From positions 1-35,054 of the IMG/VR virus record IMGVR_UViG_3300031885_000068: DNA of 35,054 nucleotides; one strand, given 5' to 3'. A program made the position numbers and the translations under genes. The stretch is from a virus. The notes under the pieces were generated by a model. That model made no database searches. It saw nothing but the letters and a program-made list of their open reading frames with translations, and was not told the DNA's origin. This document shows positions 8,925-17,171 of the stretch, piece by piece. Within the stretch, counting starts at the first letter, position 1. Every line of letters begins with the position of its first letter.

Positions 8925-9311
8925 TTATGTGCCAACAATTTCCAAACAGATCCAAGTAGTCGCAGAGTTTTTAAACATTAACGCCGTATAATACTGTGCA
9001 ATAATTGATCCAGTAGATTGGCCGTTAGCTGGTGTGTTAGTGCCTGCAATATAAAAAGTCTCAGTTGAACTGTTAGAATAAATGGTAACATTTCCGCTAG
9101 TCGCATTTCTAATAACTGCCATAGTGCCAATATCGCAAGCCGGAAGTTTCACACCTCCGGCGCTGCCGGTCACTACTGACACCAAAGGCGTAGCAGTAGC
9201 TGTGCCATGCACGCTACCCGCAGACGCTACAGTTCCACAACTCCACCCCACTCGCTGTGCCGTTTCCGATGGCAGCCCTAAACCCATTAGTCCAATATCA
9301 CTACAAGTCAT
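8925..9311 (-). CDS. Small structural protein, beta-rich
   Basis: The protein has 128 residues, Gly/Ser/Thr/Ala-rich, with alternating beta-strand patterns (MAVIRNATSGNVTIYSNSS, TALMFKNSATTWICLEIVGT). Only a short helix is expected. Its place between the coiled-coil protein and the adaptor suggests a head decoration, fibre-like or neck protein. ATG at 9311 overlaps the end of the upstream gene region closely (AAAATGAC after its stop). I do not recognise a named family. Confidence 0.45.
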   Translation of the reverse strand: MTCSDIGLMGLGLPSETAQRVGWSCGTVASAGSVHGTATATPLVSVVTGSAGGVKLPACDIGTMAVIRNATSGNVTIYSNSSTETFYIAGTNTPANGQSTGSIIAQYYTALMFKNSATTWICLEIVGT

Positions 9312-9312
9312 T

Positions 9313-9885
9313 TTAATGTCCTCCAGTTAAAGTAATAAATTTCTTATTAATTAATTCCATTTCTCTAGTTAAATGATCAAGCTTTTGTTTAAGCTCTTCA
9401 TTTTCCTTAATAAGCTTTGATTTCTCAGCTGTTTTTTTAGCTGCTTGATACCATCGCTTGGCCGATTTTTGGTACTCCATCCCCTCAAGAATACCTACTA
9501 GCGAGGTTGGTTCGGCTTCAATTAATTGCTCAACTGAAGTAAACCCCACATATCGAAATTGCTCGGCTATGGTTCTAGGAATTACTGGGCACTCCTGAAT
9601 TGGGCAACCTGTAACTGCATCTTTTTTACCGCCCTTCCATGCCTCATACTGTGGCTTAAACAACTCAGTAAACCTAGAATCACGCTTCCAAAAATCTTCA
9701 ACAGAGCAATCCCAACTATTGCCCTTCTCTCCAGGATACCACCACCGGGCCATATCCTTTTCAATAAATTGAGGCACTCCAGCCTCATCACTGGCAACAT
9801 TGGCTCTGGCCACCTCAACTCGAAATTCTACCGTTGGCCGCCTTAGTGCCATCTCTTCCACTGTTTCCGGATCAAACCCAACCAT
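9313..9885 (-). CDS. Head-cluster protein with C-terminal coiled coil
   Basis: The protein has 190 residues. The N-terminal part is mixed (PTVEFRVEVARANVASDEAGVP, WWYPGEKG). In the middle, GCPIQECPVIPRTIAEQF and then VGFTSVEQLIEAEPTSL looks like a helix-hairpin-helix-like module common in phage proteins encoded next to the coat gene. Residues about 145-185 form a coiled coil (SKLIKENEELKQKLDHLTREMELINKK). This layout recurs in podovirus head gene clusters, where the function is usually unassigned. It starts 3 bases after the upstream stop. Confidence 0.5.
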   Translation of the reverse strand: MVGFDPETVEEMALRRPTVEFRVEVARANVASDEAGVPQFIEKDMARWWYPGEKGNSWDCSVEDFWKRDSRFTELFKPQYEAWKGGKKDAVTGCPIQECPVIPRTIAEQFRYVGFTSVEQLIEAEPTSLVGILEGMEYQKSAKRWYQAAKKTAEKSKLIKENEELKQKLDHLTREMELINKKFITLTGGH

Positions 9886-9888
9886 ATT

Positions 9889-10209
9889 TTACCTTTTATT
9901 AATAAAATGCGGCCAGAATGCCCAGCAATAATTTCCAAAACCATCTTTGGTAAAAAAGATGCCCCCTTCACCTTTGTGTCGGAGGGCTAAAAAACGCTCA
10001 GATTGGAATAAGCTGCTCAAATCTTCCGGCGCATACACCCAGCTTCGAGGAAGGCGTGTTACGCCGTCGGCTAAGCTTCTTAAACATCTAGTTATAGTTA
10101 CGGGCAAAAAGCCGCACTTTTCCGCAACCCAGCGCGGCATTTTTTGCCCGTTTATTTCTACTTCTTCTAAACTCCTAATATTAGGCCGTTGTGCCTGGAT
10201 ATGCTTCAA
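9889..10209 (-). CDS. Unknown small head-cluster protein
   Basis: The protein has about 106 residues, starting at a TTG codon at 10209. That start is preceded by a strong AAGGAGGAG site and overlaps the 3' end of the decoration gene by 29 bases. A longer frame open to 10236 is possible but lacks a better site. The sequence is basic and Trp/Phe-rich (PRWVAEKCGFLPVTITRCLRSL, YCWAFWPHFINKR) with no membrane segment. I cannot name a family. Its position beside coat and decoration genes suggests a virion assembly or neck role. Confidence 0.45.
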   Translation of the reverse strand: MKHIQAQRPNIRSLEEVEINGQKMPRWVAEKCGFLPVTITRCLRSLADGVTRLPRSWVYAPEDLSSLFQSERFLALRHKGEGGIFFTKDGFGNYCWAFWPHFINKR

Positions 10210-10717
10210 GGAAGATCTCCTCCTTTGAAAAACCATCAGCGGTCAATGAAGTTCCGCTCTGAGCGAAATCACCGCCAGCCAACCCCACAATCTTATCTTG
10301 CGCTCCAACATTCCCAGCCTGTGCATAGCCAGCTGTTGCAGAGGCAAATAGTTGAACATTAGCTGACGCATTAATACAGCCAACATTATCAAACCATCCG
10401 CCGGTCTGTAGCCACCCATACAATGCGCCAGTTGCGCTAGTGGCAACAGTTTGGGCTACTCCAAGCGGGATTTGTACAGTCGCGCCTGATGCTGTGGTTG
10501 CAGTTGCCGCCATTGTTGCCTCAAAGTTGGAATTAATAACTTTGATTTCGCCAACTGTCAGAGCTGCATGGCTTTTGCAATATCGATAAATACGATATTT
10601 TTTTTCTGAAGCAGTATCACGCGTTACTACTCTAGTTCCTAACTCAAACTCCCGATCGGTAGTTGCTGCTTTTGTAACATCAACACCTAACGGGCCTTCA
10701 ATTACCCATTGTCCCAT
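10181..10717 (-). CDS. Probable capsid decoration or head-stabilising protein
   Basis: The protein has 178 residues, beta-rich with many Ala, Gly, Thr and Val and no hydrophobic helix. It starts MGQWVIEGPLGVDVTKAATTD, followed by ELGTRVVTRDTASEKKYRIYRY, and has a regular GWLQTGGWFDNV and AGGDFAQSGTSLTADGF. It sits directly downstream of the major coat gene, where podoviruses usually encode decoration or minor coat proteins. SD GGAG lies ahead of the ATG (AAAGGAGAATATATG). The assignment is by position and composition. Confidence 0.55.
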   Translation of the reverse strand: MGQWVIEGPLGVDVTKAATTDREFELGTRVVTRDTASEKKYRIYRYCKSHAALTVGEIKVINSNFEATMAATATTASGATVQIPLGVAQTVATSATGALYGWLQTGGWFDNVGCINASANVQLFASATAGYAQAGNVGAQDKIVGLAGGDFAQSGTSLTADGFSKEEIFLEAYPGTTA

Positions 10718-10735
10718 ATATTCTCCTTTATTAAA

Positions 10736-11704
10736 TTAAGCACCGACTACGCACTGCATCCGCGGATTATTACAAGTAAGCTGACCCATGACGGCCAAAT
10801 ATTGCACAACGGCATCTTGATCCACCGGCTCCCGCTTTCCACCCAATGGTGCGAAAAACAGATCCGAGTGAACAATAAACCGAAGATAATCTGTATTGAT
10901 TATATAGGTTAGCGGTGTTGCAGCATCGTCAGTAGCATTGTCTAACACAACGTTAGCATCCATGAACTGAAGACTTCTAAATCCAGCCTTTGCCAAACTC
11001 GAAGTATCTTCAGTCAAACGCTGAATTGCGGTCAAACTATTGTGAAAATAGCTCCAATGCGTATTTCCTGCTAAGAAAAGCTTAGGGCTATCATTACCAA
11101 CAGTAACTTTAATCCATGCTTTTAAATATGCGTCTTGAATCGTGGCAGCTGAAGCAGGTTTTGCTAAGTCAGACGCAAACGATATAGTAGCATTCTTGGC
11201 CCAGGCATAATCACTGCGCGCAATTCCACCATAGATGTTGGTAGGGGTCGTAGCAACTGCTGATCCCAAACCAATAAACTCAGTGCCTCCAAGTCTAGAT
11301 CCGTCAGACTTTAAAGAAGTCTGAAGTTCAATCTTAAGCGCCTTGCGGGCAGCTTTTACCTTAGTGTCCATCAGATTGATAATCTGAGTTTTGCTGCCCT
11401 TATTCTTACGCATGGTCATGCCGTCAATTGTTACCGGGGCTTGGCATTGCCGCCACGGAAACACAAAATCGGTTAACCCTTCATAAGAAGCATTATTCAG
11501 TTGTGCATAACCCGAAAAATACTGTACGGCGGGCAATGCAAACTCTGCCGGTTCTCTAAGCTCATAGCCTCCATCTACTTTTTCAACTTTGCCTTTGTCG
11601 ACTAGTTCATTTACCAGCGCAACAGAGGACATGATGTTGTCAGCAGCTTCCTCGCGTGTGCGAAATAAAGTGCTAGCAACAATTTCATTATATGTTAATG
11701 GCAT
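10736..11704 (-). CDS. Major capsid (coat) protein, HK97-fold class
   Basis: The protein has 322 residues. The opening MPLTYNEIVASTLFRTREEAADNI, the E-loop-like region KVDGGYELREPAEFALPAVQYFSGYAQLN, the VFPWRQCQAPVTIDGMTM segment and the spine-helix region TQIINLMDTKVKAARKAL are characteristic of a coat-protein family common in environmental podoviruses. No N-terminal protease or delta domain is evident, consistent with a separate scaffold. It follows the scaffold gene by 17 bases, with AGAGGAAATATG as the ribosome site. Length and context agree with coat function. Confidence 0.82.
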   Translation of the reverse strand: MPLTYNEIVASTLFRTREEAADNIMSSVALVNELVDKGKVEKVDGGYELREPAEFALPAVQYFSGYAQLNNASYEGLTDFVFPWRQCQAPVTIDGMTMRKNKGSKTQIINLMDTKVKAARKALKIELQTSLKSDGSRLGGTEFIGLGSAVATTPTNIYGGIARSDYAWAKNATISFASDLAKPASAATIQDAYLKAWIKVTVGNDSPKLFLAGNTHWSYFHNSLTAIQRLTEDTSSLAKAGFRSLQFMDANVVLDNATDDAATPLTYIINTDYLRFIVHSDLFFAPLGGKREPVDQDAVVQYLAVMGQLTCNNPRMQCVVGA

Positions 11705-11721
11705 ATTTCCTCTAAAATTAT

Positions 11722-12876
11722 TTACATTTCATTGACCATGGAAGCGATAGTGTCACGGGTTCCCATTTTCGCCGGTGCCATTGCGCCGCCACCACTTCCT
11801 TTAATTCCCGCAGCTCTGTCAGCTTTCGCCATCTTTGCGCGAGATTCTTCTAGTTGTTTTGCTTTAAGTGCAGATTCACGCTTTTGATTTATCGCATCCC
11901 TAACATCAGGATTAGCTCTAAGCGCAAGTTCATATGCATCGTCAAGCATTGATCCAATATCAGCGCTTGGATCTGCTTTAGATAAGGCGAGCGCCTTTTG
12001 TCTAAAGGTTTCCCCAAGGTCTTCGAGATAAGGATGCAAGGGGTTCCCATTCTCATCTGTCGCATCACGCCACTGCTGCACTAGCTGATTAAGTGCAGTC
12101 TGTTGGTGCGATGTAATGCCCTGTTTAAGCATATTGACTGTGTCCTTTATCTGTCCAAACTCTTGCTGAAATTCTTCAGGGAGTTCAAAAGATTGTGGGC
12201 TTTGTTGGAACTGCTGCGGCTGCGCGCCTTGCGGCATTGCTTGGCCTTGTGTTCCAAATATAGCCCTAAAGTCAATTCTTCCAGGGTTTAAAGCTATAAC
12301 CTGCTTTACAAATTCTGTCGGATCTGTTCGCTGTAGCTTATCCCATGCTAGCGCGCTTCCGATGGCCTTCTCTACTGGCACACCCATCAGCGCCAGATCT
12401 TGCGCGTAGGGTTTAACTTCACTCTCAAGAGATTCATATCTGCGCATTACGCTAGACATCTCTTGGAATTTTTGATTCATGCCGCGCGTCATCTCGCGGT
12501 TATACCTAGCAATAATGCTCTGCTCTTTTGCTGGTAACGTTTTAAAAAACGCTTTCTCCTCTGCATTCCAGTTGGGCGGAGGTATGATCGGATTAAGGTT
12601 CGCTTCGCCAGCTGGTATACCGACAACCGGTGCCACATGCGTAGGTGCCGGATCCATTCCATCTGCCTTAGCCAATATCTTTTCAGCTTTTTGCTTCGGC
12701 TTATAAGTGCCAGATTTGCTCTTTTTCTCGAAAGCCTCTAGCTCTTCTTTAGGCTCCGGCGCCGCGACTGTCTCAGATTTCGACGTTTCATCTGGCAAGT
12801 CTGCGATAACATCTTTAGTGTCAATTTCATCTGCAATCACAGATCTCAGATCTTCCCCACTGGTTTTATTATCCAT
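11722..12876 (-). CDS. Scaffolding protein
   Basis: The protein has 384 residues. It is acidic at the N-terminus, with a proline-rich NPIIPPPNWNAEEKAFFKTL segment (about residues 95-115). Long helices follow (REMTRGMNQKFQEMSSVMRRYESLE), then a Gln-rich central part (MPQGAQPQQFQQSPQSF), and a basic/Gly C-terminal tail with AKMAKADRAAG that could contact coat subunits. The P-W-x-x-E-K-x-x-F pattern and high helix content are typical of podovirus scaffolds, encoded immediately before the coat gene. SD GGAGG precedes the ATG (CAACGGAGGAAACGCAATG). Confidence 0.75.
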   Translation of the reverse strand: MDNKTSGEDLRSVIADEIDTKDVIADLPDETSKSETVAAPEPKEELEAFEKKSKSGTYKPKQKAEKILAKADGMDPAPTHVAPVVGIPAGEANLNPIIPPPNWNAEEKAFFKTLPAKEQSIIARYNREMTRGMNQKFQEMSSVMRRYESLESEVKPYAQDLALMGVPVEKAIGSALAWDKLQRTDPTEFVKQVIALNPGRIDFRAIFGTQGQAMPQGAQPQQFQQSPQSFELPEEFQQEFGQIKDTVNMLKQGITSHQQTALNQLVQQWRDATDENGNPLHPYLEDLGETFRQKALALSKADPSADIGSMLDDAYELALRANPDVRDAINQKRESALKAKQLEESRAKMAKADRAAGIKGSGGGAMAPAKMGTRDTIASMVNEM

Positions 12877-12910
12877 TGCGTTTCCTCCGTTGGATTTTTT
12901 GTTTTTTAAA

Positions 12911-13210
12911 TTAATGCTTGTCTAAATATTCACTAAGCATAGGATTAAAGTCTGGACTTTTTAGCTCCGGTTCCTTCCACGGCTTGCCATTCCAATCATT
13001 CCCGACCTCAACTAGGCCGCGGGCCTTATTCTCAGCCCTAAAGGCGCTTTTCGAGTCAAACATCTGACCGGTCGCCGGATGCTTTATTGGATCCATGCTA
13101 TCCTGAATTACATAGTGGCTTTGCCGTTTAGCATCTTGCTTAGCAGCATGCTGCGCATCTGTGATCATGGATTGGGTATCTTTATCCCAAAAATAAACTG
13201 TTCGACTCAT
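12911..13210 (-). CDS. Conserved-type small head-cluster protein
   Basis: The protein has 99 residues, hydrophilic, starting MSRTVYFWDKDTQSMITD. The segment GQMFDSKSAFRAENKARGLVEVGND resembles a short motif (Y/F-D-S-K-S-A-Y/F then G-x-x-x-V-G-N-D) that I recall from small proteins encoded between portal and scaffold in many podoviruses; their function is not known. Its ATG overlaps the stop of the upstream gene (ATGA). No catalytic residues are apparent. Confidence 0.55.
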   Translation of the reverse strand: MSRTVYFWDKDTQSMITDAQHAAKQDAKRQSHYVIQDSMDPIKHPATGQMFDSKSAFRAENKARGLVEVGNDWNGKPWKEPELKSPDFNPMLSEYLDKH

Positions 13211-13608
13211 AACATGGCCATTAATAATAAAAGATCATCCTCAGCCTGGCGCGCCATTTCCCTAGCAATATATTGATTTATTCTAGTTAAAACACTTAAC
13301 AGCATCGGATCTGTAGCCGCCATCTCTAAAAGCTTTTTCCTTAGTTCTCGCTCTTGTTGTGCAAGGGCTTTTAAAACTAATTGCTTATTGCGCGATTCCT
13401 CACTAACAAGTTTTTGTATGCGCTCAAACTCTTGTTTAAGTTCTTCGATTTCTGCATTCTCGCGCTCTATGATTTCAGTTTCTTGCTTTTCCTTTTCTTC
13501 TTTCTGTTGCTTTTTTTTCTTTAACGCTTCAAAGTATCCTGTTGGGATAAAGTCCGGCCACTGACTCGTTTGAGGGCTGTGCGGCCTAAGTAAAAGTAAT
13601 AAACTCAT
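13207..13608 (-). CDS. Coiled-coil protein of the head cluster
   Basis: The protein has 133 residues. It starts MSLLLLLRPH, an opening I recall from small podovirus proteins near the portal gene. Residues about 28-95 are a long charged coiled coil (ALKKKKQQKEEKEKQETE and on to EERLRKKLLE-like heptads), followed by a Leu/Ala-rich C-terminal helix ending LLLLMAML. There is no signal peptide. A structural or assembly role is likely, but no activity can be assigned. Confidence 0.5.
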   Translation of the reverse strand: MSLLLLLRPHSPQTSQWPDFIPTGYFEALKKKKQQKEEKEKQETEIIERENAEIEELKQEFERIQKLVSEESRNKQLVLKALAQQERELRKKLLEMAATDPMLLSVLTRINQYIAREMARQAEDDLLLLMAML

Positions 13609-13662
13609 GGATCCGTCTTAAACTAGATTGGGACTAAAGCCTTCCGTCGCAGCAGGCTTATG

Positions 13663-13902
13663 CTAGTATAGGAAAACGATAGCTCCAGCTCCAGGGGATG
13701 CGCCGCCCGATACCCTAGCCCCCTTAACTTGAATGGGGAGTAGTGATCCAGCAATGCATCCAGTAAAAGCAATCCAATTAGTGCCATCAAAGCAAAAGTC
13801 ATAATTAGCCGCTACGCCGACATATACAGCCTGGCAAGGTTCTGCGGTTGCTGTTACTACCGTGATCCCGACTCCTTTTGATTGTGTATCAATTTGTGAC
13901 AT
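13663..13902 (-). CDS. Small beta-barrel-like virion protein (spike-base type)
   Basis: The protein has 79 residues. The pattern GITVVTATAEPCQAVYVGVAAN, then FTGCIAGSLLPIQVKGARVS and a C-terminal GAIVFLY follows the short beta-rich phage and gene-transfer-agent proteins called spike-base or RCAP_rcc01079-like (A-V-x-V-G, then G-x-x-L-P-I, then R-V, then a hydrophobic C-terminus). Those are minor virion components. SD AAAGGAT precedes the ATG. The assignment rests on the motif pattern only. Confidence 0.5.
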   Translation of the reverse strand: MSQIDTQSKGVGITVVTATAEPCQAVYVGVAANYDFCFDGTNWIAFTGCIAGSLLPIQVKGARVSGGASPGAGAIVFLY

Positions 13903-13940
13903 AGGTATCCTTTAATCCAAACAATAAAAATTATTATTCA

Positions 13941-14273
13941 TTATGGCTCTAGCGGCTCTTCGTCAGCTCCGCCGACAGTAGGTTTAGCAGTTAGGATATA
14001 TTTATTATCCACTTCAGTTACTACTTTTTTCCGCTCCGTATCAACTGCTTTGCCTACAATGTTTACCTTTACGCTATCTTGAATAAACTTAATTACAACA
14101 TTTACTAAGTGCGTTTTCTTCCCAATAGGATTTAAGATGAGCTGCGGCTCCTGATCATTCCCAGGTGCAAATGCAGGATTATCAATCTGCTCTCTGTAGC
14201 CATGCGTCGCGCAAAACTCGTTTAGTGTATCATCTAAAATATCATCTGGTATCGTAAACGTAAAATCTGCCAT
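13941..14273 (-). CDS. Unknown acidic protein
   Basis: The protein has 110 residues, acidic, beginning MADFTFTIPDDILDDTLNEFCATHGYRE and ending in an acidic tail DEEPLEP. The first 30 residues look like a helical module. A helical KTHLVNVVIKFIQDSVKVNIVG section follows. No known motif is recognised. It starts 2 bases beyond the upstream stop, with the site AAAAAGGAA inside the end of the preceding gene. Its place among small head genes suggests a virion or assembly factor. Confidence 0.45.
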   Translation of the reverse strand: MADFTFTIPDDILDDTLNEFCATHGYREQIDNPAFAPGNDQEPQLILNPIGKKTHLVNVVIKFIQDSVKVNIVGKAVDTERKKVVTEVDNKYILTAKPTVGGADEEPLEP

Positions 14274-14275
14274 AA

Positions 14276-14422
14276 CTATTCCTTTTTCTCTTCCGGTTTA
14301 GGTTGATTGGCCTTATTGATTACCTCAACAATAGCCTTATTAACTTCCTGTAATTGCGCCTGAGCAATTTCAAGCTGCGTTACTAACTCGCCTTTTTTTG
14401 TGTAAAACTCTTTTAATTCCAT
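14276..14422 (-). CDS. 48-aa coiled-coil microprotein
   Basis: ATG at 14422 is preceded by the strong site AGGAGAAAT and opens a 48-residue frame ending TAG at 14276. The product (MELKEFYTKKGELVTQLEIA, then AQLQEVNKAIVEVINKA, and a KPEEKKE tail) is a single amphipathic helix with heptad spacing. It exactly fills the gap between its neighbours, 8 bases after the upstream stop and 2 bases before the next start, which supports real translation. Small head-tail or assembly factors in phages can look like this; no family is recognised. Confidence 0.65.
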   Translation of the reverse strand: MELKEFYTKKGELVTQLEIAQAQLQEVNKAIVEVINKANQPKPEEKKE

Positions 14423-14430
14423 ATTTCTCC

Positions 14431-14640
14431 TTATTCTGTTGGTATCTCAGCCTCGCCCAAAGCCTCACTATAGCCCTGACGAACGTGCTGTTTAATAAAT
14501 TCTAAAAGCTTTCTCTTTAAAAACTGCATCTTTGTTTCAACAGATGCTCCATGAATTCCCGTGAACCTAAGAGCAGCGCATAGAAAGTCAAGATTCCTGG
14601 CATCCTTTTGAGCATCAGTGATAGTGATATCAAGCCGCAT
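14431..14640 (-). CDS. Small unknown protein
   Basis: The protein has 69 residues, with a predicted mixture of helices (DAQKDARNLDFLCAALRF, KMQFLKRKLLEFIKQHVRQGY). The ATG lies inside the last codons of the glycosyltransferase gene (11-base overlap), so the two are translationally coupled. No motif is recognised. The acidic C-terminus ends EIPTE. Confidence 0.5.
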   Translation of the reverse strand: MRLDITITDAQKDARNLDFLCAALRFTGIHGASVETKMQFLKRKLLEFIKQHVRQGYSEALGEAEIPTE

Positions 14641-15262
14641 GTTTAACCTCGTCTCTTTTTAAGTGTTGGCAAATAACTGAGCCATTCATGTAAAGATCAT
14701 AACAATTATCTTGAGCATTAACTGAGAATGCCAAGCATGGTCCCATGTAAATCTTTCTACCAAATTCGTCGTTTACTTCCCGGTCAATGCCATTTCTAAA
14801 CTCTAAATCAGTTAGGGCTTTACGAGATAGCATTAAACATCCTAGCCCAATCATATCTACCTTGATAAGGCTTGGTTCAGGCTTTTTAAAGTGCCAGATT
14901 GTATTATCTGCTACCCACTTGCCAGCCACCCATTCCGGGGAATGGATCATAGGATACCAACCGCCCACAATATCAAATTGGCTTTGCTTCATAAGCTCGC
15001 TGATAGCATTTGGAGGCATTACTACATCAGAATCTAGGGTAATAAAGTAGTCTGCATCAGTTGCCAGTGCTTTAGTTCGAGCATCATTTAAATTTAGAGT
15101 AGAATTAAGGCTAATGTTTCGTCTATCTGGGTAAACTTGAACCGGTTCAAGTACGTTTATCTTCCAAGTGAAATTTGGATAGTCTTGGTTAACTAATGCT
15201 TCTAAAACTTCCGGCATTATCTCAGTTGTTGGGCTTGGTATAATTACTGAAACCTTATTCAT
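14630..15262 (-). CDS. Family-2 glycosyltransferase (GT-A fold)
   Basis: The protein has 210 residues. It opens MNKVSVIIPSPTTEIMPEVLEAL, the nucleotide-sugar-binding strand and helix of GT2 enzymes. YFITLDSDVVMPP carries the metal-binding D-x-D (residues about 77-79), and FDIVGGWYP and LGCLMLSRKAL follow as in short GT2 proteins. The acceptor cannot be told from sequence: candidates are the fibre encoded immediately upstream, other virion proteins, or modified DNA bases. The start overlaps the fibre stop as ATGA, so the two are produced together. There is no membrane segment. The enzyme is unusual inside a head gene block. Confidence 0.75.
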   Translation of the reverse strand: MNKVSVIIPSPTTEIMPEVLEALVNQDYPNFTWKINVLEPVQVYPDRRNISLNSTLNLNDARTKALATDADYFITLDSDVVMPPNAISELMKQSQFDIVGGWYPMIHSPEWVAGKWVADNTIWHFKKPEPSLIKVDMIGLGCLMLSRKALTDLEFRNGIDREVNDEFGRKIYMGPCLAFSVNAQDNCYDLYMNGSVICQHLKRDEVKHAA

Positions 15263-16707
15263 TTAACCCTCATAATCCAAAGGACTTCATAGTATGAAGG
15301 AAGCGTACTTTCACTGCTAGTTGTAAATGTATGAGTATGACAACCAGAAGCAAATGAGATTTGAGAACCATCCCCATTAGTATCCGCATTTGCCAGCGCA
15401 CTCTCTGTTGAAGTTGTACCAGTGTGGCTATGAGTCTCAGATCCGCCTGTAGTTCCCGAAGTGGTAGAACCTCGCAAAAATCGTTTAGTGCTGCTAGATC
15501 CGTTAAGATTTGGAATTACCTGGCCATTGTAAACTGAAGCAGCGTCACTAAGAGTCTGCCCATTACATTCTACAAACCAACTAGAGAGCGCCGGGGTATT
15601 TGTATAGCTCTTTAACCAGGCTACTACTCCACCAACCGGCACAGTCCCCGGCATAGCATCATCGGTATATGCAATGGTTTTTCTAGTCGGAGTTGAGTTT
15701 GTTATATAGAGTCTATTCGAGCTAAACTCTACAGCACCAGCCTCAGGGGTTGCTAAGACCGTTCCCGAACTATCTTGAAACTTTAGCGGCGCTTGATTCG
15801 CTCCAGCACCGCCCACGGTAAGTGTGAGCCAAGCCTGGGAAGCGACACTTGCCGCAGCCGAGCCAATTACTACTCCTTTATTAGCTATCAACATCCAACA
15901 GGAGCCAGTACCGAAATCTCCATTTACATAGAAGAAATGGCCGGTACTAGCAGAATTCGCATAACTCACCCAAGTTAGGTTTCCAGAAGAATTGCCACGA
16001 ATTTTGAAAGAGTTTGCTCCATTCACTAATGCCATTATGCCGGTAATCCCTGCGGCATTGGCGTTTGTGAGAAGAAGGTGAGTACCAGCGCCAGCAGTAT
16101 TTGTGTAATCCGTGTTGTTGCGTTCTATCGTTAGCTGTCCGGTAGGCGTGTCTGTATTTAGCCCCACCTTTCCACCGGCTGCCACCACTAAGTAGTTAAG
16201 AGAAGCCGCAGCATTTATCACCTTTAGTGGCGCATACAGTCCCGAAATATCGCCCCGAATGATGGCACCAAAACTAGCCGTAGATCCGGGCACTACCTGT
16301 AACGTGGCACCAGATGGAGCAGAGGTTGTGCCAATTGAAAGCGCCCCTACTATGTTAAAATTGCCTCCAGCTGTCGCAATGAGGCAATCAGAACCAGAAG
16401 CACTCTCGAAGTGATATTTTAACCTTAGATCCGCCTCAACAGGATCGCTTACCCAAGACCACCCGTGGCTATAATCAGTATGAAAAAGCCCAAGTTTGGA
16501 CAAATCGGCAGCGCCAGATCCTACATAAAGACTTCTTGCCCCACCATCATCTGGGTGTCCAACCGCCAACGTACTGGCGTCCCAAGTAAATGCATAATTA
16601 CAAGCGAGTTTCCCAGTGTTATTGATATAAAGCACAGCGTTATTAGTGCCACCAGAAATTATGGTGCCGATTTTGGTAGTGCTTGAACTTATGCTTGCGT
16701 TGCTCAT
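15259..16707 (-). CDS. Tail fibre / short-tail-fibre-like protein with collar-type C-terminus
   Basis: The protein has 482 residues. The N-terminal 330 residues are Gly/Ser/Thr/Ala-rich beta repeats of fibre type (SIGTTSAPSGATLQV, GKVGLNTDTPTGQLTIE). The C-terminal about 135 residues match the phage collar/short-fibre tip: PVGGVVAWLKSY, then WFVECNGQTL, RFLRGSTTSG and the H-x-H pairs ETHSHTG and CHTHTF, which in T4 gp12-type tips bind metal. It ends YYEVLWIMRVK. This is a candidate receptor-binding protein. It lies between a small portal-proximal gene and a glycosyltransferase, far from the second fibre gene, and couples to both neighbours by ATGA overlaps. Confidence 0.8.
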   Translation of the reverse strand: MSNASISSSTTKIGTIISGGTNNAVLYINNTGKLACNYAFTWDASTLAVGHPDDGGARSLYVGSGAADLSKLGLFHTDYSHGWSWVSDPVEADLRLKYHFESASGSDCLIATAGGNFNIVGALSIGTTSAPSGATLQVVPGSTASFGAIIRGDISGLYAPLKVINAAASLNYLVVAAGGKVGLNTDTPTGQLTIERNNTDYTNTAGAGTHLLLTNANAAGITGIMALVNGANSFKIRGNSSGNLTWVSYANSASTGHFFYVNGDFGTGSCWMLIANKGVVIGSAAASVASQAWLTLTVGGAGANQAPLKFQDSSGTVLATPEAGAVEFSSNRLYITNSTPTRKTIAYTDDAMPGTVPVGGVVAWLKSYTNTPALSSWFVECNGQTLSDAASVYNGQVIPNLNGSSSTKRFLRGSTTSGTTGGSETHSHTGTTSTESALANADTNGDGSQISFASGCHTHTFTTSSESTLPSYYEVLWIMRVK

Positions 16708-17171
16708 GATATATAATTCACCGAAACAAAGCCTTCTGTCGGAGCTATCACGTTATACGATACGTGCACTACAGTAGACGCCGCGACGTACCTATTGTTA
16801 GTTCTACCATCGATGCTAAACGTACTTTTTGGTGGAATGTTTACATGCCGGTGTGAATTGTCAAAGCTCACGTAAAGCTCGGCATCTGTATTGTTGTAAA
16901 ACCAAAGTATCACCGCATCTGCTTGAATTGTCCCAACCTCACTGAGTGAACCGAGGATTCCATTATAGGGCAGAAAAAAGGCAGCTTGAAACACGAAAGG
17001 GGAGGCAGAAGCTGCCACCGGGAGGCCGGACAGCCCTGTAACCTGCGACTCTGCTGTCCCCACTCCGACGTCGAGGCGAACATGTTGGATCTGTTTACTG
17101 TCAACCGTTTCGGTTGCTCTAACATTATAATCATATAGGGGAGAGTTGGATACTGTAACGTTATCGGTCAT
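16704..17171 (-). CDS. Small beta-rich virion protein
   Basis: The protein has 155 residues and is beta-rich. It begins MTDNVTVSNSPLYDYNVRATETVD, with AVILWFYNNTDAELYVSFDNS and PPKSTFSIDGRTNNRY in the second half. This resembles small phage proteins with a jelly-roll or Ig-like fold that attach fibres or decorate heads. It is sandwiched between portal and fibre genes with ATGA overlaps at both ends, so it may be an adaptor for the downstream fibre. No specific family is recognised. Confidence 0.5.
   Translation of the reverse strand: MTDNVTVSNSPLYDYNVRATETVDSKQIQHVRLDVGVGTAESQVTGLSGLPVAASASPFVFQAAFFLPYNGILGSLSEVGTIQADAVILWFYNNTDAELYVSFDNSHRHVNIPPKSTFSIDGRTNNRYVAASTVVHVSYNVIAPTEGFVSVNYIS

Noticed and set aside
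13637-13659. AAGCCT/AGGCTT hairpin between head genes as terminator
   Set aside because: Only 6 bp with a long loop and no proper T-run; it lies in the middle of a continuous late operon.
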